Origin: Methanoculleus horonobensis
Lineage (GTDB): Archaea; Halobacteriota; Methanomicrobia; Methanomicrobiales; Methanoculleaceae
Direction of reading: 5' to 3'
Assembly: GCF_001602375.1 (NCBI RefSeq)
Contig: NZ_BCNY01000011.1
Location: forward strand, 124,001-188,000
Length of the DNA stretch: 64,000 nt
The notes under the pieces were generated by a model. It made no database searches. It was given only the letters and a program-made list of their open reading frames with translations, and was not told the origin of the DNA. Below, piece by piece: positions 40,397 through 49,039 of this stretch (the stretch's first letter is position 1; every line of letters begins with the position of its first letter). Position numbers and translations under genes: made by a program.

Positions 40397-40423
40397 GTTG
40401 CACGCGAGTGAGCCGAGGGAAAG

Positions 40424-40678
40424 ATGAGTGAGTTCCGACGGTTCAGGGGGTGTCTGACCGCTACCAGGATTCTAAAAAAGAAGGGGCCGGTGATCGAGGG
40501 GCTCATCCTCTACCGACCGCTACGTAGGGTGAAAGGGAGCCACCACCTCTTTTATCACCCGGAGACAAAGCGCCGGGCCGTCGTCCCGGTGCACGGGCGG
40601 GACCATCCGACCGGCACGCTTCTGGAGATCCTCAAGCAGGCCGGGATTGAGCGGGAGGAGATTAGAGATCTGTTGTAA
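40424..40678 (+). CDS. hicA: hicA-like gene with altered N terminus
   Basis: The C-terminal two thirds are a good HicA: RRVKGSHHLFYHPETKRRAV, VPVHGRDHPTGTLLEILKQA, GIEREEIRDLL. The N-terminal part is irregular. LKKKG is followed by PVIEGLILYRPLR, which matches the left end of the 316-bp repeat (40488-40528) rather than a HicA helix. It may be non-functional; no intact hicB is adjacent. Confidence 0.5.
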   Translation: MSEFRRFRGCLTATRILKKKGPVIEGLILYRPLRRVKGSHHLFYHPETKRRAVVPVHGRDHPTGTLLEILKQAGIEREEIRDLL

Positions 40679-40739
40679 AACTTCAACCTGTTATACAGGA
40701 CAGGTTCAGCGCGGCCTGCGGCCAGCCGAGAAGGCCCTC

Positions 40740-41016
40740 TCAAAGATACCGGGCAAAATCCTCAGGATCGATCTTCGCCAGCTTCAGGACGCTGCGAAGT
40801 GTACCGATCTTCAGTTCGTTGTGCAGCGGGACAACTGTCCCTACCTCACACCTTGCGGTGCTCAAACTCCTTTCTTTCAGACAGTCGCACTTTCCCGTTG
40901 GGCGTCTCTTTTGAAAGGCGAACATGGCTCCCGGATTGCCCGCTTACGATGAATCCATACTGTTTCGAGAGTATCTTTATCACTGCCTCGCCTGAGATGG
41001 GTTTAAGCCCGGGCAC
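40740..41016 (-). pseudogene. hicA: hicA toxin disrupted by a ~47-bp palindromic insertion
   Basis: From GTG 41016 the frame reads LKPISGEAVIKILSKQYGFI, VSGQSGSHVRLSKETPNGKV, then runs into an insertion (40842-40888) and a stop. The C terminus continues in the next register: TVVPLHNELKIGTLRSVLKL, AKIDPEDFARYL. Removing 46 or 49 bases restores one continuous 75-76 residue HicA. It overlaps the intact hicB upstream by 14 nt. Confidence 0.82.
40842..40888 (-). mobile_element. Short double-palindrome insertion element, copy 2
   Basis: On the minus strand: GCGACTGTCTGAAAG, GGAGTTTGAGCACCGCAAGG, TGTGAGGT. It aligns with copy 1 (35158-35205, read on the plus strand) at both ends and the GGAG-xx-TGAGCA core, and retains the second hairpin (CACC-GCAA-GGTG). 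Relative to hicA it is oriented opposite to copy 1. Confidence 0.6.
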
Positions 41017-41215
41017 CCTCGGCCACCTCGAACGTCGTGATGATCGGCCGCCTCCCGTCTTCCAGCGGGAATTCTTCTAAGTACAGTTCCGTAGCCTCTT
41101 TGAGGTTGGCCACCGCCTCTTCAACCGTCCTGCCCTGGCTGACGGTGCCGACCTCGGGGCACTCCGCGACGCACATATCCTCTTCCCTGTAAAGCACGGC
41201 CGTGAACGTCCTCAT
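41003..41215 (-). CDS. hicB: HicB-type antitoxin (intact)
   Basis: A 70-residue HicB/UPF0150 protein: MRTFTAVLYREEDMCVAECP, EVGTVSQGRTVEEAVANLKE, ATELYLEEFPLEDG. ATG 41215 has GGTGAG just upstream. Its partner hicA, overlapping by 14 nt, is interrupted. Confidence 0.85.
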   Translation of the reverse strand: MRTFTAVLYREEDMCVAECPEVGTVSQGRTVEEAVANLKEATELYLEEFPLEDGRRPIITTFEVAEGARA

Positions 41216-41323
41216 GATCTCACCGATAGAATAGCATCTCTCTTTGTCGTGATAATACTTGACCAACAGATCCTGGCCGGTTGTCTCGTCTGTTATGAGT
41301 GGGCACACGATGCCTCGGGGAAG

Positions 41324-41372
41324 AATGAACGATGAATGAACGATGAATGAACGATGAATGAACGATGAATGA
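41324..41372. repeat. Tandem 11-bp repeat
   Basis: About four and a half copies of GATGAATGAAC stand in a row. It looks like a slippage array; it precedes the copied zinc-ribbon sequence and provides in-frame ATG codons. Confidence 0.8.
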
Positions 41373-41580
41373 GGCCGGAAGTGCTGGAAATGGAGTGAGG
41401 AAGATCTCTGATTTCCCGGTCCACCGGATGTTTGAGCGGGTGAAGGTCGACCTCGGCCGGTGCGACGTCTGCGGGACGGGGAAGGCGGTCTACCGCTCGC
41501 GGGAGGCGCAGGCGAAGGTCTGTGAGGGGTGTTATGCGAGGCTGGTGCGGGAGTGGAATAAGGGGGAGGGGGTGCGGTGA
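41365..41580 (+). CDS. Zinc-ribbon fragment duplicated from primase-helicase C terminus
   Basis: A 71-residue frame; from about residue 18 it is nearly identical to the end of the primase-helicase (CDVCGTGKAVYRSREAQAKV, CEGCYARLVREWN). The ~160-bp block 41421-41580 matches 34501-34660 with only about a dozen differences. It could be a stand-alone zinc-ribbon protein or only a recombination scar. Confidence 0.5.
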   Translation: MNEAGSAGNGVRKISDFPVHRMFERVKVDLGRCDVCGTGKAVYRSREAQAKVCEGCYARLVREWNKGEGVR

Positions 41581-41607
41581 CGGGCTCTCTTCAGGAGTCA
41601 TCTTCAG

Positions 41608-41787
41608 ATGGCGTGCAGTGCTGAAAAACCGCGCCGGAAGATACTTGCGATTCCGTATGCCAAGTGGAAGAAGATGGGGTTCTCCAAGGGGACACTATTT
41701 TACCTGAAGAAGAACGCGCGGGACGGTAAACCGTTCACGATGAACAAGCATGTGCGGGAGCGGCTGGAGCAGTGGAATATGCCGTAA
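41608..41787 (+). CDS. Small ORF resembling the C-terminal tail of some Cas1 proteins
   Basis: A 59-residue frame, with RKILAIPYAKWKKMGFSKGT, LFYLKKNARDGKPFTMNKHV and RERLEQWNM. I recall this WKKxGFSKGTLxYxKxN...KPFxxNxHVxERL pattern from the tail of archaeal Cas1 endonucleases, but no Cas1 catalytic part, other cas gene or CRISPR array lies here. It may be a broken cas1 remnant or a free module. The GC drops sharply just after it. Confidence 0.4.
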   Translation: MACSAEKPRRKILAIPYAKWKKMGFSKGTLFYLKKNARDGKPFTMNKHVRERLEQWNMP

Positions 41788-42167
41788 TATTCTGTTCCAT
41801 ACCTAGCTGTACAAAGGTTTTTAGTCCTATGTATGTTGACTATAGGGGATTGAATCACTCATCAGCCCCCTCTTTTAAGAAACGCTTCATTTCAGAGAAA
41901 GCAAATGTCGCTAATAATTTATATGTGCAAATGCTCATGGGTTTCTATGACTCAAAACAGCAAACAGACTAGACTTTATATCCCGCAATTTATTTGTATT
42001 CGGAATATTCGTAGTTTTTATAATATTTTTCCTCGCCTTTTTAGCAGGTCAGCCAAATTTTGGAATCGGGCTGACTGTTGGGTCAATACTTACAAAAATT
42101 GTTGATTACTATTTTGAAAAGCCTAAAGTAAAATGATTTTGTTGCCTAAAACGGGTGGGGATCCCCA
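41788..42167 (+). other. Left edge of AT-rich island; possible broken small membrane gene
   Basis: The sequence turns abruptly AT-rich. A frame from ATG 41829 (MYVDYRGLNH...) stops at 41972. In another register the sequence continues as a convincing membrane segment (LFVFGIFVVFIIFFLAFLAG, then GIGLTVGSILTKIVDYYFEK) ending at 42136. Together they look like one small membrane protein split by a frameshift; no family recognised. Confidence 0.3.
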
Positions 42168-42190
42168 ACATAAATGGATCCACTTTATGT
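42157..42190. promoter_or_regulatory. Palindromes upstream of radical SAM gene
   Basis: GGGGATCCCC (42157-42166) is a perfect palindrome, immediately followed by an inverted repeat ACATAAA (42168-42174) / TTTATGT (42184-42190). They lie 32-65 bases upstream of the ATG at 42222 and may be operator sites for the island. Confidence 0.45.
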
Positions 42191-42221
42191 AGGATCCCAT
42201 CATTCTTGTTTACGGAGATAT

Positions 42222-43289
42222 ATGTCTAAACATATCCTTCTCGTCGAGCCCGACTATTATTCTCAGTTTCCCCCCATTGGATTATTAAAGTTGTCCAGTT
42301 ATCACAAAAATAAGGGGAATACCACCGAGTTAATCAGAGGGTGTAAATCCCCTGAAAAAAAACCGGACGCGATCTACATTACAAGTCTGTTCACATGGAC
42401 TTGGAAACCCGTTTGGGATGCAGTAAAATATTACAAAATGTGCTTTCCTGATTCTGAAGTCTGGCTCGGGGGAATCTATGCATCAGTACTACCAGAACAC
42501 GCACAGTTATCTGGAGCCGATCATATCTTCAGAGGTATTTTTCCTGAAGCAGAGGAGCTTCTGCCAGATTACAATTTAAGACCTAGTTGGGACGGTAGTA
42601 TTATTTTCTCATCGAGAGGCTGCAATAGGAAGTGTGGGTTTTGTGCTGTACCACGAATTGAAGGGAAATTAAATTCAGCAAAACCCTCGATTAAAAAGTA
42701 TGTTTGGCCGTCCCATACAAAAATAATCTTCTTTGACAACAATTTCCTCTGGAATCCGTACAAAGATCAAATATTCGAAGAACTTCGCGAAATTGGTCGA
42801 TTAGTAGACTTTAACCAGGGATTAGACGCGAGACTGATAACCGATGAAATTGCTCAAAACCTGAGTACACTTCCATTAGATATGAAAGCCGGAGTAAGAA
42901 TTGCTTATGATTCGGGAGAACAGAAGTCATCTGTTGAAGGAGCAATTCAGAGGCTACAAGAGAATGGAATATCAAAAAGGAAAGTTTTCGTGTATACATT
43001 GTTCAACTATAATGATAGCCCTGAAGAATTTTTAGAACGGGTTATAAATATTCTCAACTGGGGAGCCATCTGTTATCCGATGAGATATGAACCAGTATGC
43101 GCACTTGAAAAAAATCAATACATATCACCAAATTGGACAAAAGAGCAGTTAGAGGCTGTGCAAAAGGCTCGGCGTGTAATTGGGTTCAACGGTATTTTCC
43201 CACCCTATAAAGCTCTTATTAATAAATTTGAAAGTGCTGGGAATTTTGATGAAGCATTTGAATTGAGAGAACCAAAGGTGAACGAATAA
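42222..43289 (+). CDS. Radical SAM protein of defence island
   Basis: A 355-residue radical SAM enzyme. The N-terminal part (1-115) resembles the B12-binding-like Rossmann domain that precedes many radical SAM cores (HILLVEPDYYSQFPPIGLLK). The cluster motif is C134-x3-C138-x2-C141 in SSRGCNRKCGFCAVP. Downstream FFDNNFLW and a TIM-barrel-like pattern follow. ATG 42222 has GGAG 5 bases upstream. The chemistry is unknown; methylthiolation, methylation and ring-forming chemistry are all possible. It lies in tandem, with no gap, before a DGQHR protein (next ATG at 43290), suggesting one transcript and one modification pathway. Confidence 0.82.
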   Translation: MSKHILLVEPDYYSQFPPIGLLKLSSYHKNKGNTTELIRGCKSPEKKPDAIYITSLFTWTWKPVWDAVKYYKMCFPDSEVWLGGIYASVLPEHAQLSGADHIFRGIFPEAEELLPDYNLRPSWDGSIIFSSRGCNRKCGFCAVPRIEGKLNSAKPSIKKYVWPSHTKIIFFDNNFLWNPYKDQIFEELREIGRLVDFNQGLDARLITDEIAQNLSTLPLDMKAGVRIAYDSGEQKSSVEGAIQRLQENGISKRKVFVYTLFNYNDSPEEFLERVINILNWGAICYPMRYEPVCALEKNQYISPNWTKEQLEAVQKARRVIGFNGIFPPYKALINKFESAGNFDEAFELREPKVNE

Positions 43290-44714
43290 ATGATCTGTGC
43301 ATGCTGTGGAATGGAAATTGTAGGGAAATCTTATGGACCATATCATGATGACCAATACTATTGCAAACGATGTTGGGATGACCCAAGTTTGTTCTTCGCA
43401 GACAAACCAGTCACTGTTTTACAAGACTTTTTACGAGAAGGTTCGAATCTTACAGTGGAAAATCTAAACCTCATTGAGGTTATCGACCAATATCGAAAAC
43501 AATCGGTCAATCCGAAAAAAGGCCTCTTAAAAATTTGGGAACAGATACTTGGTAAATGTTTCATTGAAATACCCGTTATTCAAGCACACCAAATGAATAT
43601 TACCCTTTATTTCGGAAAAATCAAGGCATATGAACTGTTACTATTATCCTCTGTGGATCAATGGACAGAGAGTGAATGCATTGGGTATCAGCGTGTTCAG
43701 TTCAAATCGAAGAGGAAAGAAATCAAGGATTACTTAAAGATGTGCCCGATCCCACTCGTTCCGGCTATCCTTGGAAGTATCAATGAAGGGGAATTTCTAT
43801 CGACCAACGAACATTTCGGTACACTGAGATTTCCAGTTCTCCCTGGAGCAATCTCTTTGCTAGATGGTCAACAGCGGACAGGTGGTTTTGATGAACTGTT
43901 TTACGAATTCAAGGGATATCTTAAGAAAAACCCCTCGAATATAAAAACAGATATAATTGAGAAATACTTTGATTTGTTCAATTTCGAACTTCCAATTGTC
44001 TTCCTTGATTCTGCTGATATCGCAAAGAAAATTAACCTGATTGAAACGAATTCGAAACACGTGGAACCCTTGGACGTTGAAAGGGCCTTCTTTATAATTA
44101 TCAACAAAACCCAGAAGGCTGTTAACGCATCGCTCAAAGATGAGCTAGCCTACAAAACAATAGAGGCCGGGATAAGAGGCATACCTGTTATCGAAAAAGA
44201 CATGTGGAGAACAGAGATTATACCCATTGCAAACTATCTGAATGGGGAAAATGGCCCTCTAAATTGTCTTATTAACTTGGGGGGCATCCCGGGACTTAAG
44301 AAACCGATTCAACTGAATGGATTTGTTACTTCACTCAAAATGCTTTTTATCTCCAATGATTCCTTTAAAGAACTAGACGCAGAAACAAAAAGCAAATTTT
44401 TATGTGCGTATTGGGAGACAATCCGAGATTTATTCCCGGATGCATTCGACAGGCAACACTACGATAAATACCTGCTAACCAAATCAATTGGAATATATTC
44501 TTTGAACTATTTAGCAAATGACGTTTTCAACCAGTGCATCAGTAATGGACTAGACCCTTGCGATAAACAAACAATCGCGGGATATCTTTACCCACTCAAA
44601 GGGTTCGATTGGAGCGTAGAATCGTCTCCGTTTACTTATTTAGCAGGAAAAAAGGGAGTGAAAAAAGCAAAAGAAATGATGTCAGAGTTTATTTGTACCC
44701 ACTCCCATGCTTAA
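43290..44714 (+). CDS. DGQHR-domain (DndB-like/ParB-like) protein with N-terminal zinc finger
   Basis: A 474-residue protein. The N terminus has a zinc-ribbon pair (C3/C6 and C25/C28). The core includes LLDGQQRTGGF (D192-R196), the DGQHR signature that DndB and relatives share with ParB-like nuclease folds, and helical C-terminal segments. DGQHR proteins regulate or guide DNA modification (phosphorothioate DndB, deazapurine DpdB). It starts immediately after the radical SAM stop, so the two are a unit. Whether it binds, nicks or senses modified DNA cannot be told from sequence. Confidence 0.7.
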   Translation: MICACCGMEIVGKSYGPYHDDQYYCKRCWDDPSLFFADKPVTVLQDFLREGSNLTVENLNLIEVIDQYRKQSVNPKKGLLKIWEQILGKCFIEIPVIQAHQMNITLYFGKIKAYELLLLSSVDQWTESECIGYQRVQFKSKRKEIKDYLKMCPIPLVPAILGSINEGEFLSTNEHFGTLRFPVLPGAISLLDGQQRTGGFDELFYEFKGYLKKNPSNIKTDIIEKYFDLFNFELPIVFLDSADIAKKINLIETNSKHVEPLDVERAFFIIINKTQKAVNASLKDELAYKTIEAGIRGIPVIEKDMWRTEIIPIANYLNGENGPLNCLINLGGIPGLKKPIQLNGFVTSLKMLFISNDSFKELDAETKSKFLCAYWETIRDLFPDAFDRQHYDKYLLTKSIGIYSLNYLANDVFNQCISNGLDPCDKQTIAGYLYPLKGFDWSVESSPFTYLAGKKGVKKAKEMMSEFICTHSHA

Positions 44715-44752
44715 AAGATGTGCTTTCACTAGTGGGCACCTCTATTCTTAAT

Positions 44753-45646
44753 GAGGTCATCCCAATCTTCTCCCGATCATGACACTACATGCCAAGTGGA
44801 TCAATCCCATGAATGAGCGTTCATATCGCTCGTAACGTGGAACGATCATCTTAAACGCCTCAATCCAACTGAAGAACCGCTCTATTGCACTGCGCATTTT
44901 ATAGAGTTCTAGATCAAACCAGAATGGCCTCCCTCGTTTTGGATGTCTCCGGGATCTCCGGTTGACCGGGATATTGCTCTTGATTCCTCGTTTCCGGTTG
45001 TACTGGCGAATCTCTCGGGCATCATAGGCTGCATCTGCCGAGAGGATCGTGGGGTGATCCTGCACCTCCGGAATCTCAAATGCTTCGAGGATTGGTTCAT
45101 AGAGCTGTGAACCATGGACATTGGCAGGTGAAACCGTGCAGACAAGCGGGAGACCGTTCCGATCGACCAGAGCACTCAGTTTGTTCCCATTTACCTTTTT
45201 ATAGCCATCATAGCCAGTCGATTCCCCTTTTTGTTTGAATATCCTTGGTGTCCGTCGCACAGTGCGAGAGATCGACACGGAAACTGCCCTGCAGTTTCCT
45301 GTCAGGAAAATCTCTGATTTTCCGTGTTTTTCGGATCTCGTGCCCGGATTGGAGCAGGTCGAGGATGATCGCCTGGTACACTCCCTTCTCGCATAATTCA
45401 AGGTGGTACCGATGAACCGTTGATTTGGTGCCGTAGTTCGCCGGAACATCGTGCCAGGTGCAGCCGGTGGTCAGGACGTATAGGATGCCGTTGAACAACC
45501 CGCGGGGGTCACGCCGCGGTCGACCGATGTGCGGCTTTGTTGGAGGGAGGTATTTCCGGACAATCGCCCAGAGATCGTCGTCAATTTCCCGGAAGGCTAT
45601 ACCCCGGAGTATTATATAAGAGGCCTTATAGGTTTGGGACGACCTC
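44753..45646 (-). mobile_element. IS5-family insertion sequence, decayed
   Basis: An element of about 894 bp bounded by imperfect 13-bp inverted repeats (GAGGTCATCCCAA at 44753-44765; TTGGGACGACCTC at 45634-45646). Its GC-richness contrasts with the AT-rich island, so it came from elsewhere after the island arrived. No clear target duplication is visible. It separates the radical SAM/DGQHR pair from the DISARM-like operon. Confidence 0.75.
44757..45585 (-). pseudogene. IS5-type transposase, frameshifted
   Basis: Two frames join into one DDE transposase. The first half (45208-45585) has DDLWAIVRKYLPPTKPHIGR, CTWHDVPANYGTKSTVHRY, then SHCATDTKDIQTKRG. The second half (44757 to about 45230) has GYDGYKKVNGNKLSALVDRN, LSADAAYDAREIRQYN and FFSWIEAFKMIVPRYER. 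The break falls at a run AAAAAGGGG and requires +1, not the usual -1 slip, so it is likely a mutation. No ATG is found at the N terminus either. Confidence 0.85.
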
Positions 45647-45754
45647 TCTGTATGACCACGTTTTTCGCAGTATACCTTATCTCCAATGGTACATGTTCGA
45701 TACGAATAAGTATCATTTATATATGTCGAAGAGGAGGTTTAAATACGTGAAACT

Positions 45755-48700
45755 ATGGACGTCGCTTCAGAATATCGGTTTGCTGACAACCTTGTCCAAT
45801 ATATAGCAGCTAGAATGTCTGGAACCCACGATGATGATTCTATCATCAGTGAAAAGCCGAGTAAATATTTCATTCTCGGATGCCTTGCGGCCCAACGGCT
45901 TAGGGACCGTATTAATGAAGTTGATGAGCCCGATAACTATGATTCAGACAAAAAAGCTGCCTCAATTCGAGCTCAACAAAGCCGAGTGTCCTTATTATTA
46001 ACTAAAAGCAGCATAACTGAAGAGTCTAGTCTTTCAATAACTGCTACAGGTCACGTATATTATAAGGTCCGGCCAGATCGCAATGAAGAGGAAACAACTC
46101 AGCGTTACCTCTGGAAGAAGTGTCCTTTCATTCATTCGTGCCATGTAAATGTACTACCTTTAGTTTCTCAAGCCGAGTGTCATCAGAACTCTTTCACCGA
46201 GCATTTTAACTTTGCCGAAACTATTGGCGTTATCAATAGCGATCCGTCAAAGAAAACCAGTGTTCCACTAGGGACTTGGCAAGCGGATATCTCTGTGCAA
46301 ATAAATGAATACGATGAAGAACGGTTGATTATCACAATCACTTTTTGTAATAAAAGTGTGGAGCCAGAATCAGTGGACGACTTTGAGCGAACATTGTTTA
46401 ATTGCCTGATCAAAGTCAAGCTAGATTCCCTTATCACGAGTGAGTTTCAAGATGAGTATCTTTACGAAGGGCATCACCAGAAGTACCATTACGATTTCCG
46501 TACGATTAATTGCCAAGCAAGTTGGATTTCAGAGGGTGAGTCCTTTATAACTCACCATTATGGTTATTTTGAACAAGAAAACGTTAGACCTAAAGAATCT
46601 ACTAAGGGTATTACGTTTCAATTCAATGATTTAATTTGTGACGAAACAGCAGTTCCAATTCTGGATAACTTCTTACATGAGCTGGATCTAACATACAAGA
46701 CATATAGAGACGCCTTTCCTGATGGTGTAGACGATCATGAATACAAGCCGCGGGAAGGGCATAAGGAGAGAACTTGGGGTGAACAACTACAGCAGATATC
46801 TCACTTTAAAGACCTTCTTGGACGTGTCAGTCAAGGAGTGAATTTAATCAAGTGTGACCCTAAAGCCAAAGAGGCATTTTATAAGACAAATCTGTCTTTT
46901 GATAATTATTACAGTAATAATGGCACCCCGGGAGCCGGTTGGCGAATATTTCAGTTGACCTTTATCCTTGCAAGCCTCCCTTCTGTTGTACAAGAAATTT
47001 ATCTTGATACAGTTGATGTGCTACACGTCGATACTGGAGGAGGAAAATCTGAGGCCTATTTTGGGTTGGTGCTATTCACTGCATTTTATGATAGAATCAA
47101 CAACAAGAAAGAGGGAGTTAGTGCTATTGTAAAGTTTCCTTTGAGAATGCTCTCAATTCAGCAACTAGAGAGATTGTCTAGCCTCATCATTCATGCAGAT
47201 GCAGTCCGTGCGCAACATTCCCAAGTTTTCCCAGGAGAAGTATTCTCTCTTGGTTATTATGTTGGTAATCAAAGTGATGATTTTCCAAAGACCTACAAGG
47301 AGGTCAAGAAGAAGTTATATTCTGGGAAATCACTTTTAACGCCAGCTCCAGAATCACTGATTGTATCTAAGTGTCCCTTATGTGCAGCAGAACTGAATAG
47401 TAAAGTAAGACTAATTGACGACCCTGCACGAAGTAGAGTGATTCATAAGTGTGATCAGTGCAATAAGGAGTTCTATATCTACTTTAGCGACTACGAAATC
47501 TTCCGTTGGAGACCCACTGTTATAGTATCTACTGTCGATAAATGGGCCAGTTTGGCTCAGCAAAGGCGAGTTAGAGCTCTCCTTGGAGGTAGAGGCAGTC
47601 TATGCTCAGAGGGTCATGGGTTCATAATCTCGGGAAACAATTGTCAAACTAATAGTAAAGATGAAGCATTCCATTGTGAGCACATTGGTGAATCGCGTCC
47701 TAGTTCAGATGGGCCACGTTTGTCAATTCAAGATGAAATGCACTTACTACGAGAGGGATTCGGAACAATATCTTCTCATTTTGAAGGCCTCATCGAATCG
47801 ATAGTCAAACATACGTCTGGTCGACAGTTGAAACATATCTCAATGAGTGCGACGTTAAATGGTACATCTGGTCAGATACAGGAATTATATCTGAAAAACA
47901 CCTTTGTCATTCCGGGAAGGTGTCCTGAAGGTGTCGGTAGCAGTGATGATGTTTTCTTTGAGAGAAGAACCGGCCCAAAAAGGGTTATCTATGGGTTTAA
48001 GCCGAATCTAAGAGATAATCACTATGCGACATTGAGAACTTTACTTCACTATGCGGAATTCATAATCAACGCGCAGTCTAGCCTAAACACGGATCCAGAT
48101 GGCTTCTGTGAAGAATACTTATTAGAGAGTGTTAACAGTGCGCAGGTATTGATAAAACAATTTATTATCCCCTTAACATATCATTTGAAAAAACAGGATG
48201 CATATGACATGCAGCGCCTACAAGATGCTGTGGTTGCAGAACCACTCACTCAGCATTATGGTGCAGGTGTCGAAGGTGTACCGTTAACAGGTGATGACTC
48301 TTTAGAGGAGTTAAAACAAACTATCGATGATATCAAGAGTTATGTTGCTGAGTATTCTCCCGACCTAATTGAAAATCATCAGTTCACTCTAAAGCCAATC
48401 TACTCAACGTCTGTTGTCTCTCACGGTGTAGACCTTGAAGAGTTAAATTTTATGGTGTTTCAAGGAATTCCGTATTCTACAGCTGAATACATCCAAGCTC
48501 TTTCAAGGGTTGGCAGGAAACATCTAGGGATTGTCCTTGTTTGGTTTTATCCAAATCGGGTTCGTGATGATAGTTTTTTCAGGAATTTTTCTCGATATCA
48601 TGACACATTAGACCATCAAGTTAGACCAGTCCCCATAAATAGGTCCTCTCGATTGGGTGTATATCAGACATTAAACTCAATGTTTTGTGCAAGTGTGTTG

Positions 48701-49039
48701 ACTTATATGTCAGATCTTAAAGGAAAGCCACTATATCAAAAGCGAGATATTGCTGACCTTACCCTAGAAGATAAAGAAAGAATTGTGCAATTTATGTATA
48801 ATGCTTACGGCAGCAACGTTCTGGATGTAAACCTCCGAAAGGAGGTAGAAGAACGGATCAATGAAGTTGTTTTAGGTCAAGGTAGTAATTCTGACTTCTT
48901 CCCAAAATTACTAGCTAAAACGGGAGATCAACTATATAGAAATCAGTCTGGGATGAGAGGAATACAGAATAACTTGGGACTAGTTCTGGTTGAAGAAGAT
49001 CGAAGATATTTGACAGAAAGGAGGGAATCAAATGAATAA
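45755..49039 (+). CDS. drmA: DrmA-like DISARM helicase
   Basis: A 1094-residue helicase. Walker A DTGGGKSE (D426-E433), DEMH box (660-663), SMSATL (motif III) and a C-terminal helicase half with STSVVSHGVDLEELNFMVFQ, then AEYIQALSRVGRK (motif VI near 914-923) are all present. Size, glycine-rich Walker A and its position before a DUF1998 gene match DrmA, the helicase of DISARM. Four cysteines (C374-like region, CPLCAAEL...CDQCNKEF) form a zinc insert. ATG 45755 is used; GAGGAGG lies upstream at 45731. It overlaps drmB by 8 nt. Confidence 0.82.
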   Translation: MDVASEYRFADNLVQYIAARMSGTHDDDSIISEKPSKYFILGCLAAQRLRDRINEVDEPDNYDSDKKAASIRAQQSRVSLLLTKSSITEESSLSITATGHVYYKVRPDRNEEETTQRYLWKKCPFIHSCHVNVLPLVSQAECHQNSFTEHFNFAETIGVINSDPSKKTSVPLGTWQADISVQINEYDEERLIITITFCNKSVEPESVDDFERTLFNCLIKVKLDSLITSEFQDEYLYEGHHQKYHYDFRTINCQASWISEGESFITHHYGYFEQENVRPKESTKGITFQFNDLICDETAVPILDNFLHELDLTYKTYRDAFPDGVDDHEYKPREGHKERTWGEQLQQISHFKDLLGRVSQGVNLIKCDPKAKEAFYKTNLSFDNYYSNNGTPGAGWRIFQLTFILASLPSVVQEIYLDTVDVLHVDTGGGKSEAYFGLVLFTAFYDRINNKKEGVSAIVKFPLRMLSIQQLERLSSLIIHADAVRAQHSQVFPGEVFSLGYYVGNQSDDFPKTYKEVKKKLYSGKSLLTPAPESLIVSKCPLCAAELNSKVRLIDDPARSRVIHKCDQCNKEFYIYFSDYEIFRWRPTVIVSTVDKWASLAQQRRVRALLGGRGSLCSEGHGFIISGNNCQTNSKDEAFHCEHIGESRPSSDGPRLSIQDEMHLLREGFGTISSHFEGLIESIVKHTSGRQLKHISMSATLNGTSGQIQELYLKNTFVIPGRCPEGVGSSDDVFFERRTGPKRVIYGFKPNLRDNHYATLRTLLHYAEFIINAQSSLNTDPDGFCEEYLLESVNSAQVLIKQFIIPLTYHLKKQDAYDMQRLQDAVVAEPLTQHYGAGVEGVPLTGDDSLEELKQTIDDIKSYVAEYSPDLIENHQFTLKPIYSTSVVSHGVDLEELNFMVFQGIPYSTAEYIQALSRVGRKHLGIVLVWFYPNRVRDDSFFRNFSRYHDTLDHQVRPVPINRSSRLGVYQTLNSMFCASVLTYMSDLKGKPLYQKRDIADLTLEDKERIVQFMYNAYGSNVLDVNLRKEVEERINEVVLGQGSNSDFFPKLLAKTGDQLYRNQSGMRGIQNNLGLVLVEEDRRYLTERRESNE

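Noticed and set aside
41324-41372. CRISPR-like array
   Set aside because: The repeat is 11 bp and uninterrupted, without spacers; it is a simple tandem repeat.
45200-45240. Programmed frameshift in the IS5 transposase
   Set aside because: The slippery-looking A5G4 run would need a +1 shift, whereas IS elements typically use -1; the missing start codon also points to decay.
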